From positions 7,817,678-7,881,677 of the forward strand of contig NZ_PTJS01000001.1 in the NCBI RefSeq assembly GCF_002941025.1: a DNA stretch of 64,000 nucleotides, given 5' to 3'. A program made the position numbers and the translations under genes. Below, piece after piece: positions 9,176 to 18,981 of the stretch. This stretch comes from Streptomyces sp. QL37. Lineage in GTDB: Bacteria; Actinomycetota; Actinomycetes; Streptomycetales; Streptomycetaceae. A model generated the notes under the pieces. The model was not told where the DNA came from. It made no database searches and worked only from the letters and a program-made list of their open reading frames with translations. The first letter of the stretch is position 1, and each line of letters begins with the position of its first letter.

Positions 9176-10279
9176 TCACCCGCGGTCCCTGCCGCACAGC
9201 GCGGCGTCCACAGCGCCCTGAAGATGCCTCAGGCTCCCGCCCTCGGCCGCCCACGTCGTGGTGTAGACGGTCACGGTGCCCCGGCCGCCCGTGGCCCGGC
9301 CGCCGCCCACCGATCCGCCCGGCAGGTCGCCGCCGTGGCCCCAGTAGACGCCGCCGCAGCTGAGCGGGATCGAGGCGACGCCGTAGCCGTAGCGGCTGCC
9401 CGAGGGGTAGACGTCCCTGCCCCCGATGTCGGTGGTGTCCCGCGTCATCAGGCGCAGCGCCCAGGCGGGCAGGAGCCGGCCCCCGAGCAGGCCGTCCCAG
9501 AAGGCGTTGAGGTCTCCGGGTGTGGAGACCAGCCCGCCGGACGCGCCGAACTCGTACCCGGGAAGGTCCGTCACGTCCACGACGCCTGCCTCCGGGGCCG
9601 CGGGGTGCACGCCGTAGTTGCGGGCGTGCGGGCCACGCAGGGTCAGCTCGCCCGGGGCCGGCCAGTAGGTGTCGTCCAGGTGCAGCGGGCGCAGAATCGT
9701 CCGCTCGACGTAGGTGCGGAAGCCGACACCCGAGGCCTTGTCGATCACCATCCCGAGCACCAGGTAGTTGGTGTTGGAGTAGCCCCAGTCCTCCCCGGGC
9801 CCGAAGACGGGCTCCGCGTCGAGCGCCAGCGCCAGATACTCCTGCGACGTACCCGCCTCGGACCAGTCGACCAGTGCGGAGTACTCCGGCAGGCCGCTGG
9901 TCTGCTTGAGCAACTGACGTACGGTGATGGCGCTTCCGGCGAGCTGGGGCACATAGGCCCCGGCGCGGTCGTCGAGGTGTATCCGCCCGTCCGCGACCAG
10001 GCGCATGACGGCGGTCGCGGTGAACGCCTTGGTGTTGCTGGCCAGCCGGAACCGCCCCTCCGCGCCGGGCATGTGACGGCCGGACACCAGATCCGCGACC
10101 CCCGCGGTCCGGGTGGTCCTGCCGTCGTACGCGAGTGCGCCGGGGACACCGTCCCCGTCGACGAGCAGGTCCAGCTGCCGCCGCACCGGGTCCGACGGAC
10201 GGGCAGCCGCCACGGGGGCGAGGGCCCCGGTCAGTGTGGCGGCGAGCAGGACTGCTGCGGCGAGGTGCTTGCGGTGCAT
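9176..10279 (-). CDS. Secreted serine hydrolase (class C beta-lactamase/D-Ala-D-Ala carboxypeptidase family)
   Basis: 367 residues from the ATG at 10279, which has an AGGGGGAA ribosome site. A Sec signal peptide (basic start, AAAVLLAATLTGALA, cleavage after AAARP or nearby) indicates export. The serine beta-lactamase-like motifs are in order: SNTK (about Ser81/Lys84), YSN (about 167-169) and HGG (about 315). It belongs to the broad AmpC/EstB/DD-peptidase group, so it could be a peptidase on peptidoglycan or an esterase; antibiotic hydrolysis cannot be inferred. It is a single gene closed by its own terminator. Confidence 0.88.
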   Translation of the reverse strand: MHRKHLAAAVLLAATLTGALAPVAAARPSDPVRRQLDLLVDGDGVPGALAYDGRTTRTAGVADLVSGRHMPGAEGRFRLASNTKAFTATAVMRLVADGRIHLDDRAGAYVPQLAGSAITVRQLLKQTSGLPEYSALVDWSEAGTSQEYLALALDAEPVFGPGEDWGYSNTNYLVLGMVIDKASGVGFRTYVERTILRPLHLDDTYWPAPGELTLRGPHARNYGVHPAAPEAGVVDVTDLPGYEFGASGGLVSTPGDLNAFWDGLLGGRLLPAWALRLMTRDTTDIGGRDVYPSGSRYGYGVASIPLSCGGVYWGHGGDLPGGSVGGGRATGGRGTVTVYTTTWAAEGGSLRHLQGAVDAALCGRDRG

Positions 10280-10314
10280 GAAGGTTCCCCCTGAGACGTG
10301 GCCCGGATTCCGCG

Positions 10315-10326
10315 GACCGATCGGTC
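10315..10326. promoter_or_regulatory. 12-bp palindrome upstream of the serine hydrolase gene
   Basis: GACCGATCGGTC is a perfect palindrome 36 bases upstream of the serine hydrolase start, in the 150-bp gap before the phosphatase gene. It could be an operator or a chance feature; no -10/-35 pair is clear around it. Confidence 0.25.
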
Positions 10327-10429
10327 GCTCACCGATGACCCTGCCAGGCGCCCGCCGGAAGATCAGTACGTCCCGGCCCCGGATAGAGGGTGTCCTCAAC
10401 CCCCCTTGCCGGGACGCCCGTCGTATGCG

Positions 10430-12253
10430 TCACGCCGGTTCGGAGGTGTCCCTGACGGGCGCGTCCTCGACGCGGGATCCGGGCGCTCCACGGTTGTCCG
10501 CGGCCGGACTGTGCGCGTGCTGCGCCGGTGCCTCGTCGGTGCCGGCCCCGACGCCCGCCGCCGGGGTGCGCAGGACCAGCAGGGCGACGTCGTCGCCGCT
10601 GGGGTCGATGCGGACCAGCAGTTCGTCGAGGAAGTCCTCCGGGTCGCGACGGGCCAGGGCCGCCGCATGCCGGCGCAGCGTGGCGAGGCCGGCTTCGATG
10701 TCACGGGTGCGACTCTCGACGAGTCCGTCCGTGTACAGCAGCAGTGTCGACCGGGGCGGGAGGTCCACATGGGCGTCGGGCCACCCCAGCCCCATGTGCA
10801 GGGCCGAGCTGAGACCGAGGAGCGGGCCGTGACCGTCTTCGAGGAAGCGGGTGTGCCCGTCGGCCGTGATCAGGAGGGGCGGCGGGTGACCGGCGTTGAC
10901 CCAGTGGAGCTGCCAGGGCCCGCCCTCCTCGCCTTCGATGCGGGCGAAGACGCAGGTGGCCATGGGGGCATCACTCGTATGGGTCATGGCCTCGTCCAGC
11001 CGGCGCATGATCAGGCTGGGTGGTTCCGTCCGGTCCCAGGCCAGGGCGCGCAGCATGTTGCGGACCTCGGCCATGTGGGCGGCGGCCTTGAGATCGTGGC
11101 CGACGACGTCCCCGATGACCATCGTCAGGACGCCGTCGCCGAGGAGGAAGGAGTCGTACCAGTCCCCGCCGATCTCGGCGGCGCTCTCGGCGGGCCGGTA
11201 GCGGGCCGCCATCGTGAGGTGGTCGACCTGCGGCAGGGGGGTGAGGAGCTGGCGCTGCATGGTCTCGGCGACGTGGCGCTGCTGCTCGAACAGTACGGCG
11301 GCTTCCATGACCAGGCCGGCGCGGCGCGCGATGTCGGCCAGTACGAAGACCTCGGCCTCGCTGTAGGAGGAGTCGGGGTCGACCCGCGCCACCGTCAGCG
11401 CGCCGAAGACCTGCCTCCGGGTGTGCAGGGGCACCACGACGGCGCAGCTGCCTCCCAGCCGGTCGAACAGTTCCCGGTGGGCGCGCGCGAGCGGGCTGTC
11501 CGGCCGCTCCGCGAGGGCGCGCGCGTCGAGAATGACGGGCTCGGCGCTCCGCATGGCCTGGACCACGGCTGAACGGGTTGACTCGGGCAGGGGCGGCAGC
11601 GGGCCCTTCAGCGCCTCGGCCGCCCGGTGGTCGCGAGGGGCACGGACGGCGACGCGCTGCATCCCGCCCGCCTGCCTCGCGGTGTGCACGTCGATCGCGG
11701 CCCAGTCACCCATGTCCGGCACGAGCAGGCCGGCCAGCCTGTCCAGCATCTCCGGCGTCTCCAGTGCGGAGATCAGGACCGTCGACACCTCCGCCACCAT
11801 CGTCAGACGGGCGGTCAGCCCCTCCAGGGCCGCGAGATAGGCCGCGGTCTGCTCGGCCGCCTCACGGTGCAGGCTGAAGTCGTGGAAGACGACCACCGAG
11901 CCCTGCGCACGTCCCTCGTGCCGCAACGGAGTGGCCGCCCAGATGATCGGCACCAGGGTGCCGTCCCCGCGCAGGAAGAGTTCCTCGCTGCCCTCGGCGG
12001 GCCGGCCGCTCTCCAGGACGGTCAGCATGACGCACTCGTCCCGCGGGACCGTGGCGCCGTCCGGTCCGCGGTGCAGCAGATCGTGCATGTCATGACCGAG
12101 CATCCGCTCCTGCGGACGGCGGAGGATCTGCTGCGCACGCGGATTGCACGCGGTGAGCCGGCCGGTGTCGTCGGTGACGAAGACCCCTGTCCCCAGGCTG
12201 TCGAACACCGTCCGCATGAAGCCGATCTCCAGCAGCCCGTCCGTGGACCTCAT
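10430..12253 (-). CDS. PAS-GAF-PP2C (SpoIIE-like) serine phosphatase
   Basis: 607 residues from the ATG at 12253, with GCGAGGG upstream; a longer in-frame start at 12403 adds 50 low-complexity residues. The order is a PAS domain (about 10-130, VFDSLGTGVFVTDDTGRL), a GAF domain (about 150-310) and a SpoIIE/PP2C phosphatase domain with GGDWYDSF and VIGDVVGHDLKAA, the aspartates that bind Mn/Mg, ending in GDDVALLVLR. Such proteins dephosphorylate anti-anti-sigma factors and so release alternative sigma factors in response to ligands of the PAS or GAF part. No anti-sigma gene is adjacent, so its partner lies elsewhere. Confidence 0.9.
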   Translation of the reverse strand: MRSTDGLLEIGFMRTVFDSLGTGVFVTDDTGRLTACNPRAQQILRRPQERMLGHDMHDLLHRGPDGATVPRDECVMLTVLESGRPAEGSEELFLRGDGTLVPIIWAATPLRHEGRAQGSVVVFHDFSLHREAAEQTAAYLAALEGLTARLTMVAEVSTVLISALETPEMLDRLAGLLVPDMGDWAAIDVHTARQAGGMQRVAVRAPRDHRAAEALKGPLPPLPESTRSAVVQAMRSAEPVILDARALAERPDSPLARAHRELFDRLGGSCAVVVPLHTRRQVFGALTVARVDPDSSYSEAEVFVLADIARRAGLVMEAAVLFEQQRHVAETMQRQLLTPLPQVDHLTMAARYRPAESAAEIGGDWYDSFLLGDGVLTMVIGDVVGHDLKAAAHMAEVRNMLRALAWDRTEPPSLIMRRLDEAMTHTSDAPMATCVFARIEGEEGGPWQLHWVNAGHPPPLLITADGHTRFLEDGHGPLLGLSSALHMGLGWPDAHVDLPPRSTLLLYTDGLVESRTRDIEAGLATLRRHAAALARRDPEDFLDELLVRIDPSGDDVALLVLRTPAAGVGAGTDEAPAQHAHSPAADNRGAPGSRVEDAPVRDTSEPA

Positions 12254-12454
12254 CGAGCGGCCCTCGCCGTTCCCGGGTGGCCCCCTCGGCCCGTGCCCGA
12301 CGTCCTCGCGCCTTCCGGGCCGCCCGGCGGCGGCGGCCGCACGGGCGGCATCGTGTCCGCCGCCGGAATCACGGTCTGGAAGGTCATGCCGTCCATCATT
12401 CATCCGGCACGCCCGTTCCGCCGCTCGGGAGGAGGCCGCCCCCGCAGCCCCCGG

Positions 12455-13669
12455 CTACCTCTCCAGCACCAGCGCGGAGCCCTGGCCCACGCCGATGCAC
12501 AGTGTCGCCACGCCGGTCCCGGACCCGGCGGCCCTGAGCTGGTGCGCGACGGACCCGGCGAGGCGGGCTCCCGAGGCGCCGAGCGGGTGGCCGATCGCGA
12601 TGGCTCCACCGCGCGGGTTGAGGACGGACGGGTCGAGGTCGGGCCACTCGGCGACGCAGCCCAGGACCTGCGCGGCAAACGCCTCGTTGAGTTCGAGGGC
12701 CGCGAGGTCGGCGAAGCTCCTGCCCGCCCGGTCCAGCGCCCTGTTCACGGCCTCGACGGGGGCGAGCCCGAAGTGGTGCGGTTCGTTGGCCGACACCGCG
12801 GAGGCGGTGATCCGGGCCAGCGGTTCGCGGCCGGTGGCACGCAGGCCTTCCTCGTCCGCCAGCAGCAGGGCCGCCGCGCCGTCGTTCAGAGGGGAGGAGT
12901 TGCCCGCCGTGACGGTGCCGCCCTCCGTACGGAACGACGGGCGGAGCTTGGACATGGCCTCCAGCGAGGCGTCCTCCCTGATGCACTCGTCCCGGTCGAC
13001 GACGACCGGCTCGCCCTTCCGGCGCGGGATCGTCAGGGGCGCGATCTCCCCGTCGAACAGCCCCGCCGCCCGTGCCGCCGACGCCTTCCGGTGGGAGGCG
13101 AGGGCGAATTCGTCCTGCTGCTCCCGGCTGATGGAGTGCCTGTCGGCGATCAGCTCGGCGCTCTCCCCGAGCGGCACCGTCCACTGCGGATCCATCCGGG
13201 GGTTGACCATGCGCCAGCCCAGGGTGGTCGAGTACATCTCGGCGTGCCCGGCGGGGAAGGCGCGGTCGCTCTTGGGCAGCACGTACGGGGCGCGGGTCAT
13301 CGACTCGACGCCGCCGGCCACGACGAGCGAGTGGTCCCCGAGCGCCACGGCACGGGCCGCGTGCACGACTGCTTCGAGGCCCGAGGCGCAGAGCCGGTTG
13401 ACGGTCACACCGGGGACGGAGACCGGCAGACCCGCGAGGAGCGCGGCCATCCTGCCGACGTTGCGGTTCTCCTCACCCGCGCCGTTGGCGTTGCCGAGCA
13501 CCACGTCACCGATGCGCGAGGGGTCGAGCTCCGGGGTGCGGTCGAGCAGCGCGCGGATGGTGTGGGCGGCGAGGTCGTCGGGCCGCACCTGCGCCAGTGC
13601 CCCGTCGTACCTGCCGATCGGGGTGCGGACGGCGTCGACGATGTACACGTCGCGGGGGCGGAAGCTCAT
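12455..13669 (-). CDS. pcaF: Thiolase, probable 3-oxoadipyl-CoA thiolase
   Basis: 404 residues. The ATG (13669-13667) overlaps the TGA of the CoA-transferase beta subunit; an open frame upstream is ignored. Thiolase landmarks are present: nucleophile Cys94 in [10 protein letters not shown], His360 in [10 protein letters not shown] and Cys391 in [27 protein letters not shown] resembles PcaF/PaaJ-type thiolases, which cleave 3-oxoadipyl-CoA to succinyl-CoA and acetyl-CoA. The co-operonic CoA-transferase pair supports the pcaIJF assignment, although acetoacetyl-CoA metabolism by a look-alike set is not excluded. Confidence 0.85.
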   Translation of the reverse strand: MSFRPRDVYIVDAVRTPIGRYDGALAQVRPDDLAAHTIRALLDRTPELDPSRIGDVVLGNANGAGEENRNVGRMAALLAGLPVSVPGVTVNRLCASGLEAVVHAARAVALGDHSLVVAGGVESMTRAPYVLPKSDRAFPAGHAEMYSTTLGWRMVNPRMDPQWTVPLGESAELIADRHSISREQQDEFALASHRKASAARAAGLFDGEIAPLTIPRRKGEPVVVDRDECIREDASLEAMSKLRPSFRTEGGTVTAGNSSPLNDGAAALLLADEEGLRATGREPLARITASAVSANEPHHFGLAPVEAVNRALDRAGRSFADLAALELNEAFAAQVLGCVAEWPDLDPSVLNPRGGAIAIGHPLGASGARLAGSVAHQLRAAGSGTGVATLCIGVGQGSALVLER

Positions 13670-14313
13670 GACGCGGTCCTCTCGGCCGTACGGACCGGAG
13701 CGGCCGTCCTCTCCAGGACCTCGGCGGCAGTCACCCCGGGTGCGGTCTCCACCAGGACCAGGCCGTCGTCGGTCACGTCGAGCACGGCGAGATCCGTGAT
13801 GATGCGTTGGACGCACGCCTTGCCGGTCAGCGGCAGGGTGCACTCCTCGACGATCTTCGGGCTGCCGTCCTTGGAGGTGTGCGTCATGGTCACGATGACG
13901 CGGCGGGCCCCGTGCACGAGGTCCATGGCCCCGCCGATGCCGGTCACCATCTTCCCCGGCACCGCCCAGTTGGCGAGGTCGCCCCGGGCCGAGACCTCCA
14001 TGGCACCGAGGACGGCGGCGTCGATGTGACCGCCCCGGATCATGCCGAAGGAAAGGGCCGAGTCGAAGAACGAGGCGCCGGGACGCACGGTCACCGTCTC
14101 CTTGCCCGCGTTGATCAGATCGGGGTCGACGTCCTCGTCGTACGGGAAGGCGCCGGTGCCCAGGATGCCGTTCTCGGACTCCAGGACGACGTGCACGCCC
14201 TCGGGCAGGTGGTTCGGGATGAGCGTCGGCAGTCCGATGCCGAGGTTGACGTACTCGCCGTCGCGCAGCTCCGCGGCCGCCCTGGCGGCCATCTCGTTCC
14301 GGTTCCAGGCCAT
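13666..14313 (-). CDS. pcaJ: 3-oxoacid (3-oxoadipate) CoA-transferase, beta subunit
   Basis: 215 residues, normal for a family I CoA-transferase B subunit. [13 protein letters not shown] and LESENGILG are the family signature; the glutamate of ENG (about residue 47) forms the glutamyl-CoA intermediate. It overlaps the alpha-subunit stop region upstream and the thiolase start downstream, giving a tightly coupled three-gene operon. It should transfer CoA from succinyl-CoA to a 3-oxoacid, most likely 3-oxoadipate given the thiolase and the IclR regulator. Confidence 0.87.
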   Translation of the reverse strand: MAWNRNEMAARAAAELRDGEYVNLGIGLPTLIPNHLPEGVHVVLESENGILGTGAFPYDEDVDPDLINAGKETVTVRPGASFFDSALSFGMIRGGHIDAAVLGAMEVSARGDLANWAVPGKMVTGIGGAMDLVHGARRVIVTMTHTSKDGSPKIVEECTLPLTGKACVQRIITDLAVLDVTDDGLVLVETAPGVTAAEVLERTAAPVRTAERTAS

Positions 14314-15083
14314 CAGTCCTGTGTCTCCCGCTCCGTGATCGTCCGCTTCTCGACCTTCTTGTCCACGGCCTGCTCGGGAGTCAGCGCGACCACCCGCTGC
14401 ACGAAGATGCCGGGCAGATGCACGTGGTCCGGGTCGATCTCGCCCGGTTCGACCAGCTCCTCGACCTCGGCGACGGTGACGCGGCCGGCCATGGCTGCGA
14501 GTGGGTTGAAGTTGCGCGCTGACTTGTTGAAGACCAGATTGCCGTGCCGGTCGCCCTTCGCCGCCCTGACGAGGGCGAAGTCCGTGCGGATGCCGTGCTC
14601 CAGGACGTACTCGGTGCCGTCGAAGTCGCGCACCTCCTTGGCGGGGGAGGCCAGGGCCACCCCGCCGTCCCCGTCGTAGCGCCAGGGGAGCCCGCCGTCG
14701 GCGACCTGCGTGCCCACGCCGGCGGGGGTGTAGAACGCGGGTATCCCCGCCCCGCCGGCCCGGAGGCGCTCGGCGAGGGTGCCCTGGGGGATCAGCTCGA
14801 GCTCCAGCTCACCTCCGAGGTACTGCCGGGCGAACTCCTTGTTCCCGCCGATGTACGAGCCGGTCACCCTGGTGATCCGGCCGGCGGAGAGCAGCACCGC
14901 GAGACCCGAGTCCATCGCTCCGCAGTTGTTGGACACGACACCGAGTCCGCTGACACCGCTCGCGAACAGAGCATCGATCAACACGTTGGGCACACCGCTG
15001 AGACCGAAGCCTCCCACCGCCACCGAAGCGCCGTCCGGCACGTCGGCGACGGCCAGCGCCGCTGACGCGACCACCTTGTCCAT
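14313..15083 (-). CDS. pcaI: 3-oxoacid (3-oxoadipate) CoA-transferase, alpha subunit
   Basis: About 256 residues from the ATG at 15083; another ATG at 15095 is possible, and neither has a strong ribosome site. [19 protein letters not shown] and [15 protein letters not shown] are typical of family I CoA-transferase A subunits. It is the first gene of the leftward IJF operon, with one base of overlap with the beta subunit. The promoter must lie in the short gap holding the perfect inverted repeat at 15109-15132. Confidence 0.86.
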   Translation of the reverse strand: MDKVVASAALAVADVPDGASVAVGGFGLSGVPNVLIDALFASGVSGLGVVSNNCGAMDSGLAVLLSAGRITRVTGSYIGGNKEFARQYLGGELELELIPQGTLAERLRAGGAGIPAFYTPAGVGTQVADGGLPWRYDGDGGVALASPAKEVRDFDGTEYVLEHGIRTDFALVRAAKGDRHGNLVFNKSARNFNPLAAMAGRVTVAEVEELVEPGEIDPDHVHLPGIFVQRVVALTPEQAVDKKVEKRTITERETQD

Positions 15084-15108
15084 GGGACCGTCCATCCAGT
15101 AGTGTTCG

Positions 15109-15132
15109 CATAGTGAAGTTTCCTTCACTATG
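15109..15132. promoter_or_regulatory. Perfect inverted repeat, probable IclR operator
   Basis: CATAGTGAAG (15109-15118) and CTTCACTATG (15123-15132) are exact inverted copies separated by TTTC. The element sits 26 bases before the CoA-transferase start and about 78 bases before the divergent IclR gene, where a shared operator would be expected. It is the most AT-rich part of the gap. Confidence 0.7.
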
Positions 15133-15209
15133 ATGGTGTGAGTCTGCCGCCAGGGCCGGAGCTCTGTCAACGGTCCCGGCACCTGCCGCCCTCACCCGAC
15201 GGAGAACAG

Positions 15210-16880
15210 ATGGCACCGACCAGCACGTCACAGCCGGGCGTGGAGACGCCCCCGGAGGCCGTGACCCCGCTGATGCGCGGCATAGCCGTCCTGCGCCGGC
15301 TGACCGACGCGGACGGGTCCCTCGCCCTCAGCGATCTGGAGCGCGACACCGGGCTCGCCCGCTCGACAGTCGACCGGGTCACGCTCACGCTCGCCCGCAC
15401 GGGATACGTCCGCCTCGACGGCAAGGTCGTCACCCTCGCGCCGCGCCTCATGGAGCTGGGCAACGCCTACCTCTCGTCGGCACGCCTTCCCGGCCTCCTC
15501 GGCGGCCGGGTGGACGACCTCGCGGAGGAGCTCGACGAGTCCGTGTCCCTCGCCGTCCCCGACGGCGGGGGAGTCCGCTTCGTGCACCAGGCCACCCGCC
15601 GGCGCGCGATGTCCCTGCGCTTCCGCATCGGTGACCTGCTCCCGGCCGAACGCACCGCGCCGGGCACCCTGTTCGCCACCCGATGGGGAGCGGAGGAGTG
15701 GAGGACCTGGCGGGAGCGTCGGGCCTCCGACCCGGACGGAGAGGGCTTCCCGTCCCTGCCTCCGCGTCCCCGCCCCGCGGACGACCTGTTCGAGGAGCGG
15801 GTGGAGGCGGCGCGGGCGGACGGCTGGGTGGTGGACGACCAGCTGATCGAGCCGGGCCTCCTCGCCCTGGCCGTGCCCGTCCGCGATCACGCCGGAGGCT
15901 TCGCGTGCGTGCTCAGCGTGGTCAGTCACACCAGCAGGCACACCGGGCGGGGCCTCCGCGAGGACTTCCTGCCCCGGATGCTCGACGCCGCCTCGGCGAT
16001 GGAGCGCCGACTGCGTGACGAGCCCCCGGCGGGCCCCTCCCCGGCCCCGGCCTCCGGGGCCCTCGCCTCCTGGACCGCGGCCTCGAAGCGGGAGCTCGGC
16101 CGGGAGTTCATCGAGTCCCTCGCCCGGGGCCTGACAGTCATCACCGCCTTCGGGGAGAACGGCGCCGCCCTGACGCTCAGCGCCGTCGCGCGCGCGACCG
16201 GTCTCTCACGCGCCTCCGCACGCCGCGCCCTGATCACCCTCGAACACCTCGGGTACGTCACGGCCGACGGCCGTGACCACCGGCTGACACCACGCGTCCT
16301 GGCACTCGGCTACGCACCGCTCTCCCGCACGACCCTGGCACGGATAGCCGACCCCCACCTCGCCGCGCTGGCGGCACGGATCCAGGACTCCGCCTCCCTC
16401 GCCGTCCTCGTCGACGACTCCGTGCAGTACGTGGCGCGCGCCGCCACCCACCGCATCATGAACGTCGACATCACCGTCGGCACACGCTTCCCGGCCTACG
16501 CGACCTCTCTGGGCCGCGCCCTGCTGGCCGGTCTGCCCGCGGGTGAGCTCGGGCCCCTCCTCGACAACGCTGAGCTGCGCCCTCTGGCGCCCCACACCCT
16601 TACCCACCGCACCGAACTCGAAGCCGCGCTGGAGCGCGTGAGCGCCGAGGGATACGCCCTGGTCGACGAGGAACTGGAGGTGGGCCTGCGCTCGATCGCC
16701 GTACCCGTACGGGATCGGGAGGGTGCTGCGGTCGCGTCCATCAACGTCGCCATGCACAGCAGCAGCCGGACGATCGATGAATGCCTGGAGCAGGTGCTGC
16801 CGGAACTGCGCCGCACCGCGGGGGACATCGAGTCCGAACTCCACACCGCGGCCCGCTTCACGGAAGTGCCGGTGATGTGA
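15210..16880 (+). CDS. Double-length IclR-family transcriptional regulator
   Basis: 556 residues from the ATG at 15210 (GGAG 6 nt upstream); an in-frame GTG at 15138 is less likely. Two complete IclR units lie in tandem. Unit one has the helix-turn-helix LALSDLERDTGLARSTVDRV (about 40-60) and an effector domain to about 275. Unit two has LTLSAVARATGLSRASARRA (about 320-340) and an effector domain with ILVDDSV-like and AVPVRDREGA segments to the end. A normal IclR protein is about 260 residues, so this is a genuine fusion. Its position opposite the CoA-transferase/thiolase operon suggests control of beta-ketoadipate catabolism. Confidence 0.88.
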   Translation: MAPTSTSQPGVETPPEAVTPLMRGIAVLRRLTDADGSLALSDLERDTGLARSTVDRVTLTLARTGYVRLDGKVVTLAPRLMELGNAYLSSARLPGLLGGRVDDLAEELDESVSLAVPDGGGVRFVHQATRRRAMSLRFRIGDLLPAERTAPGTLFATRWGAEEWRTWRERRASDPDGEGFPSLPPRPRPADDLFEERVEAARADGWVVDDQLIEPGLLALAVPVRDHAGGFACVLSVVSHTSRHTGRGLREDFLPRMLDAASAMERRLRDEPPAGPSPAPASGALASWTAASKRELGREFIESLARGLTVITAFGENGAALTLSAVARATGLSRASARRALITLEHLGYVTADGRDHRLTPRVLALGYAPLSRTTLARIADPHLAALAARIQDSASLAVLVDDSVQYVARAATHRIMNVDITVGTRFPAYATSLGRALLAGLPAGELGPLLDNAELRPLAPHTLTHRTELEAALERVSAEGYALVDEELEVGLRSIAVPVRDREGAAVASINVAMHSSSRTIDECLEQVLPELRRTAGDIESELHTAARFTEVPVM

Positions 16881-17064
16881 GCCGGGGCGGCCGGGTTCCG
16901 GGCGATCCATCCGCCGGCTCCCCGTCCCGCGGTTCACCTGATCACCGTGTCCTGGACGTGCTCCCGTCCGCGCCGGGCGCCGAGAGGGTGGCAGGGCCCT
17001 GGCGCGAACGCTCCGCCGCTTCGGCCGATCGCCTCGTGGCCACGGAGTCGACGCTCCGCGCGGG

Positions 17065-18207
17065 TCACGCCCCGTGAGAGGTGAACATGTCGATCAGCGG
17101 CTGCGGCGCCCGGTCGTCGAACAGGGTCTCCTGGCCCTGCGCCGACTCCAGTGCGGTCCGCTCGCTCCGGGGGAACAGGATCGCCTCGTAGGCCGACAGC
17201 GCGGCCTCGGTGTCCTCCTGGTGTGCGGCGATGGCCCGCCCCAGGTCGGCGCCGTCGATCATGGCGAGGTTGGCGCCCTCACCCGCGAACGGGGACATCA
17301 GGTGCGCGGCGTCGCCGAGCAGGGTGACACCGGGAACGCGCCGCCAGCTGTGCCCGGTGGGCAGCGCGTGGATGAGCCGGGGGGTCAGACGGCCGTCCGC
17401 CTCGGTGATCAGTCTGCGCAGGCCGGGCGCCCAGGTGGTGAAGTGCGCCAGCAGCGCGGCCTTCGCGGCCTCGGTGTCGGTGAAGTCGATGGTGGACAGC
17501 CGGTCCTCGGCTGCGCGCAACGCCACGTAGACGTGCAGACTTCCGTCCGTCTCGCGGTGGGCGAGGAACCCCTTGTTCTCGCCGAGACCGAAGAACATCC
17601 CGCCCCCGATCAGCTCGGCGCACTCGGGATGGCGGGCATCGGCGTCGTGGAGGTCGAGCTCGACGAAGGAGATGCCGGTGTAGGCGGGCCGGGCGTCGGA
17701 GAGGAGCGGCCGGATCCTCGACCAGGCACCGTCCGCGCCGATGAGCAGGCCCGTGGTGAATGTGGTGCCGTCGGCGAGCGTCACGGTGTGGCGCCCGTCG
17801 CCGAGCGGCTCGGCGCCCGAGACCTTGGCCCCCCAGCGGACAGTGCCTTCAGGAAGCGAGTCGAGCAGCAGATCGCGCAGATCACCCCGGTCGATCTCGG
17901 GCCGGTCACCGTTGCCGTCGTCCTTGTGGTCGAACAGCACGCGGCCCCGCTTGTCGACCACGCGCGCGGCTTCGCCGCCAGGATGCACCCGGGCCCGGAA
18001 CTCCTCGTACAGTCCCGCGGCCCGCAGCGCCGCCTGGCCGGTCTCCCCGTGGATGTCGAGCATGCCGCCCTGGGTGCGGGCATGCCGATCGGCGTCCAGG
18101 TCGAAGACGGCGGACGCGATGCCGTGCACGTGGAGAACCCTGGCGAGAACCAGGCCGCCGATGCCGGCGCCGACGATGGTTACGGGGTGGTGCGGGGTGG
18201 TGTCCAT
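17065..18207 (-). CDS. FAD-dependent monooxygenase (TetX-like group)
   Basis: 380 residues from the ATG at 18207 (GAAGG 7 nt upstream; ATG 18213 also possible). The N-terminal FAD motif VTIVGAGIGGLVLARVL, the middle GADGAWSRIRPLL and the C-terminal GDAAHLMSPFAGEGANLAM identify a class A flavoprotein hydroxylase, close in layout to TetX-type enzymes that hydroxylate small aromatic or polycyclic compounds. It follows the TetR gene by 49 bp on the same strand and is probably induced by the same ligand. Antibiotic inactivation is possible but cannot be shown from sequence. Confidence 0.85.
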   Translation of the reverse strand: MDTTPHHPVTIVGAGIGGLVLARVLHVHGIASAVFDLDADRHARTQGGMLDIHGETGQAALRAAGLYEEFRARVHPGGEAARVVDKRGRVLFDHKDDGNGDRPEIDRGDLRDLLLDSLPEGTVRWGAKVSGAEPLGDGRHTVTLADGTTFTTGLLIGADGAWSRIRPLLSDARPAYTGISFVELDLHDADARHPECAELIGGGMFFGLGENKGFLAHRETDGSLHVYVALRAAEDRLSTIDFTDTEAAKAALLAHFTTWAPGLRRLITEADGRLTPRLIHALPTGHSWRRVPGVTLLGDAAHLMSPFAGEGANLAMIDGADLGRAIAAHQEDTEAALSAYEAILFPRSERTALESAQGQETLFDDRAPQPLIDMFTSHGA

Positions 18208-18256
18208 GGGCATGCCTTCGCTTTCTGTCGTGCGGGTGCGGGAGCTCCTGCCGGGC

Positions 18257-18940
18257 TCAGCGGGGTGTGGTCGCCGTGCCGTTGACGACCGCACGGAAGA
18301 TCCAGGCAAGCCGCTGCTGCGGGGTGCCGGAGGCGAGGTCGCCGCCGAGCGCGGCGATACGCGGATGGGTTCGGGAGGACGCCTGCCGCAGTGTCTCCAC
18401 GAGCGCGTCGTGCTCGGCCTCGGCGTCGGGATCGCCCGCACGCCCGGACTGCTCGGCCGCGGTCGCGGTGGCCACCTGGAGGAGTACGTCCACTCCCCAG
18501 GCGGCCTGCGCGTCGGGTACGTCGCCCTGGTGCAGGATCGCGAGGACCGTCTCGACGAGTGCCAGGTAGTGCGGCCCGGCGGGCCGGGCGAGCAGCGCGG
18601 AATGGGCGAGGCCGGGGTGCTCGAACAGGACGCGCGTGTACGACAGGAGTACCTGCGCCAGCCGGTCGCGCCAGTCGCCGTCGCCGGTGGCCGGGGTGAG
18701 GTCGACCTCGCCCAGGAGCTCCTCGAGGATCGCGGCGTGCAGTTCGGCCGTGCCGGCGACGTACACATACAGCGAAGCGGGGCCGGTGTCGAGCTCCTGG
18801 GCCAGCCTGCGCATGGTGACGCGTTGCAGTCCTTCGGCGGCCATGAGCCGGACGGCGGCGGCGACGATGGTCGCGTGGGTGAGGGCGGGCTTGGCCGGCC
18901 GCTCGCGGCGGCTTCGGGGCTCCGGGGATCGCGGGGTCAC
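18257..18940 (-). CDS. TetR-family regulator (TetR_C-type)
   Basis: 227 residues. The N-terminal helix-turn-helix spans about residues 20-65 (IVAAAVRLMAAEGLQRVTMR, then LAQELDTGPASLYVYV), followed by an all-helical ligand-binding part. The GTG start has AGGAG overlapping it, so the true start or leader arrangement is unsure. Two palindromes lie 13-41 bases upstream and are natural autoregulatory operators. The gene precedes the TetX-like flavoprotein on the same strand, the usual drug-responsive pairing. Confidence 0.86.
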   Translation of the reverse strand: MTPRSPEPRSRRERPAKPALTHATIVAAAVRLMAAEGLQRVTMRRLAQELDTGPASLYVYVAGTAELHAAILEELLGEVDLTPATGDGDWRDRLAQVLLSYTRVLFEHPGLAHSALLARPAGPHYLALVETVLAILHQGDVPDAQAAWGVDVLLQVATATAAEQSGRAGDPDAEAEHDALVETLRQASSRTHPRIAALGGDLASGTPQQRLAWIFRAVVNGTATTPR

Positions 18941-18952
18941 TCCTGAACGGTA

Positions 18953-18981
18953 ACGAACATGTTCGTCACGAACAAGTTCGT
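18953..18981. promoter_or_regulatory. Twin TetR operators
   Basis: ACGAACATGTTCGT (18953-18966) is a perfect 14-bp palindrome, and ACGAACAAGTTCGT (18968-18981) is a second copy with one mismatched central pair, one base further on. They lie just upstream of the TetR start and in the gap shared with the transketolase gene. Confidence 0.75.

Noticed and set aside
15138..15209. Earlier GTG start for the IclR regulator
   Set aside because: No ribosome site and the extra 24 residues have no helix-turn-helix relation; ATG 15210 has GGAG at proper spacing.
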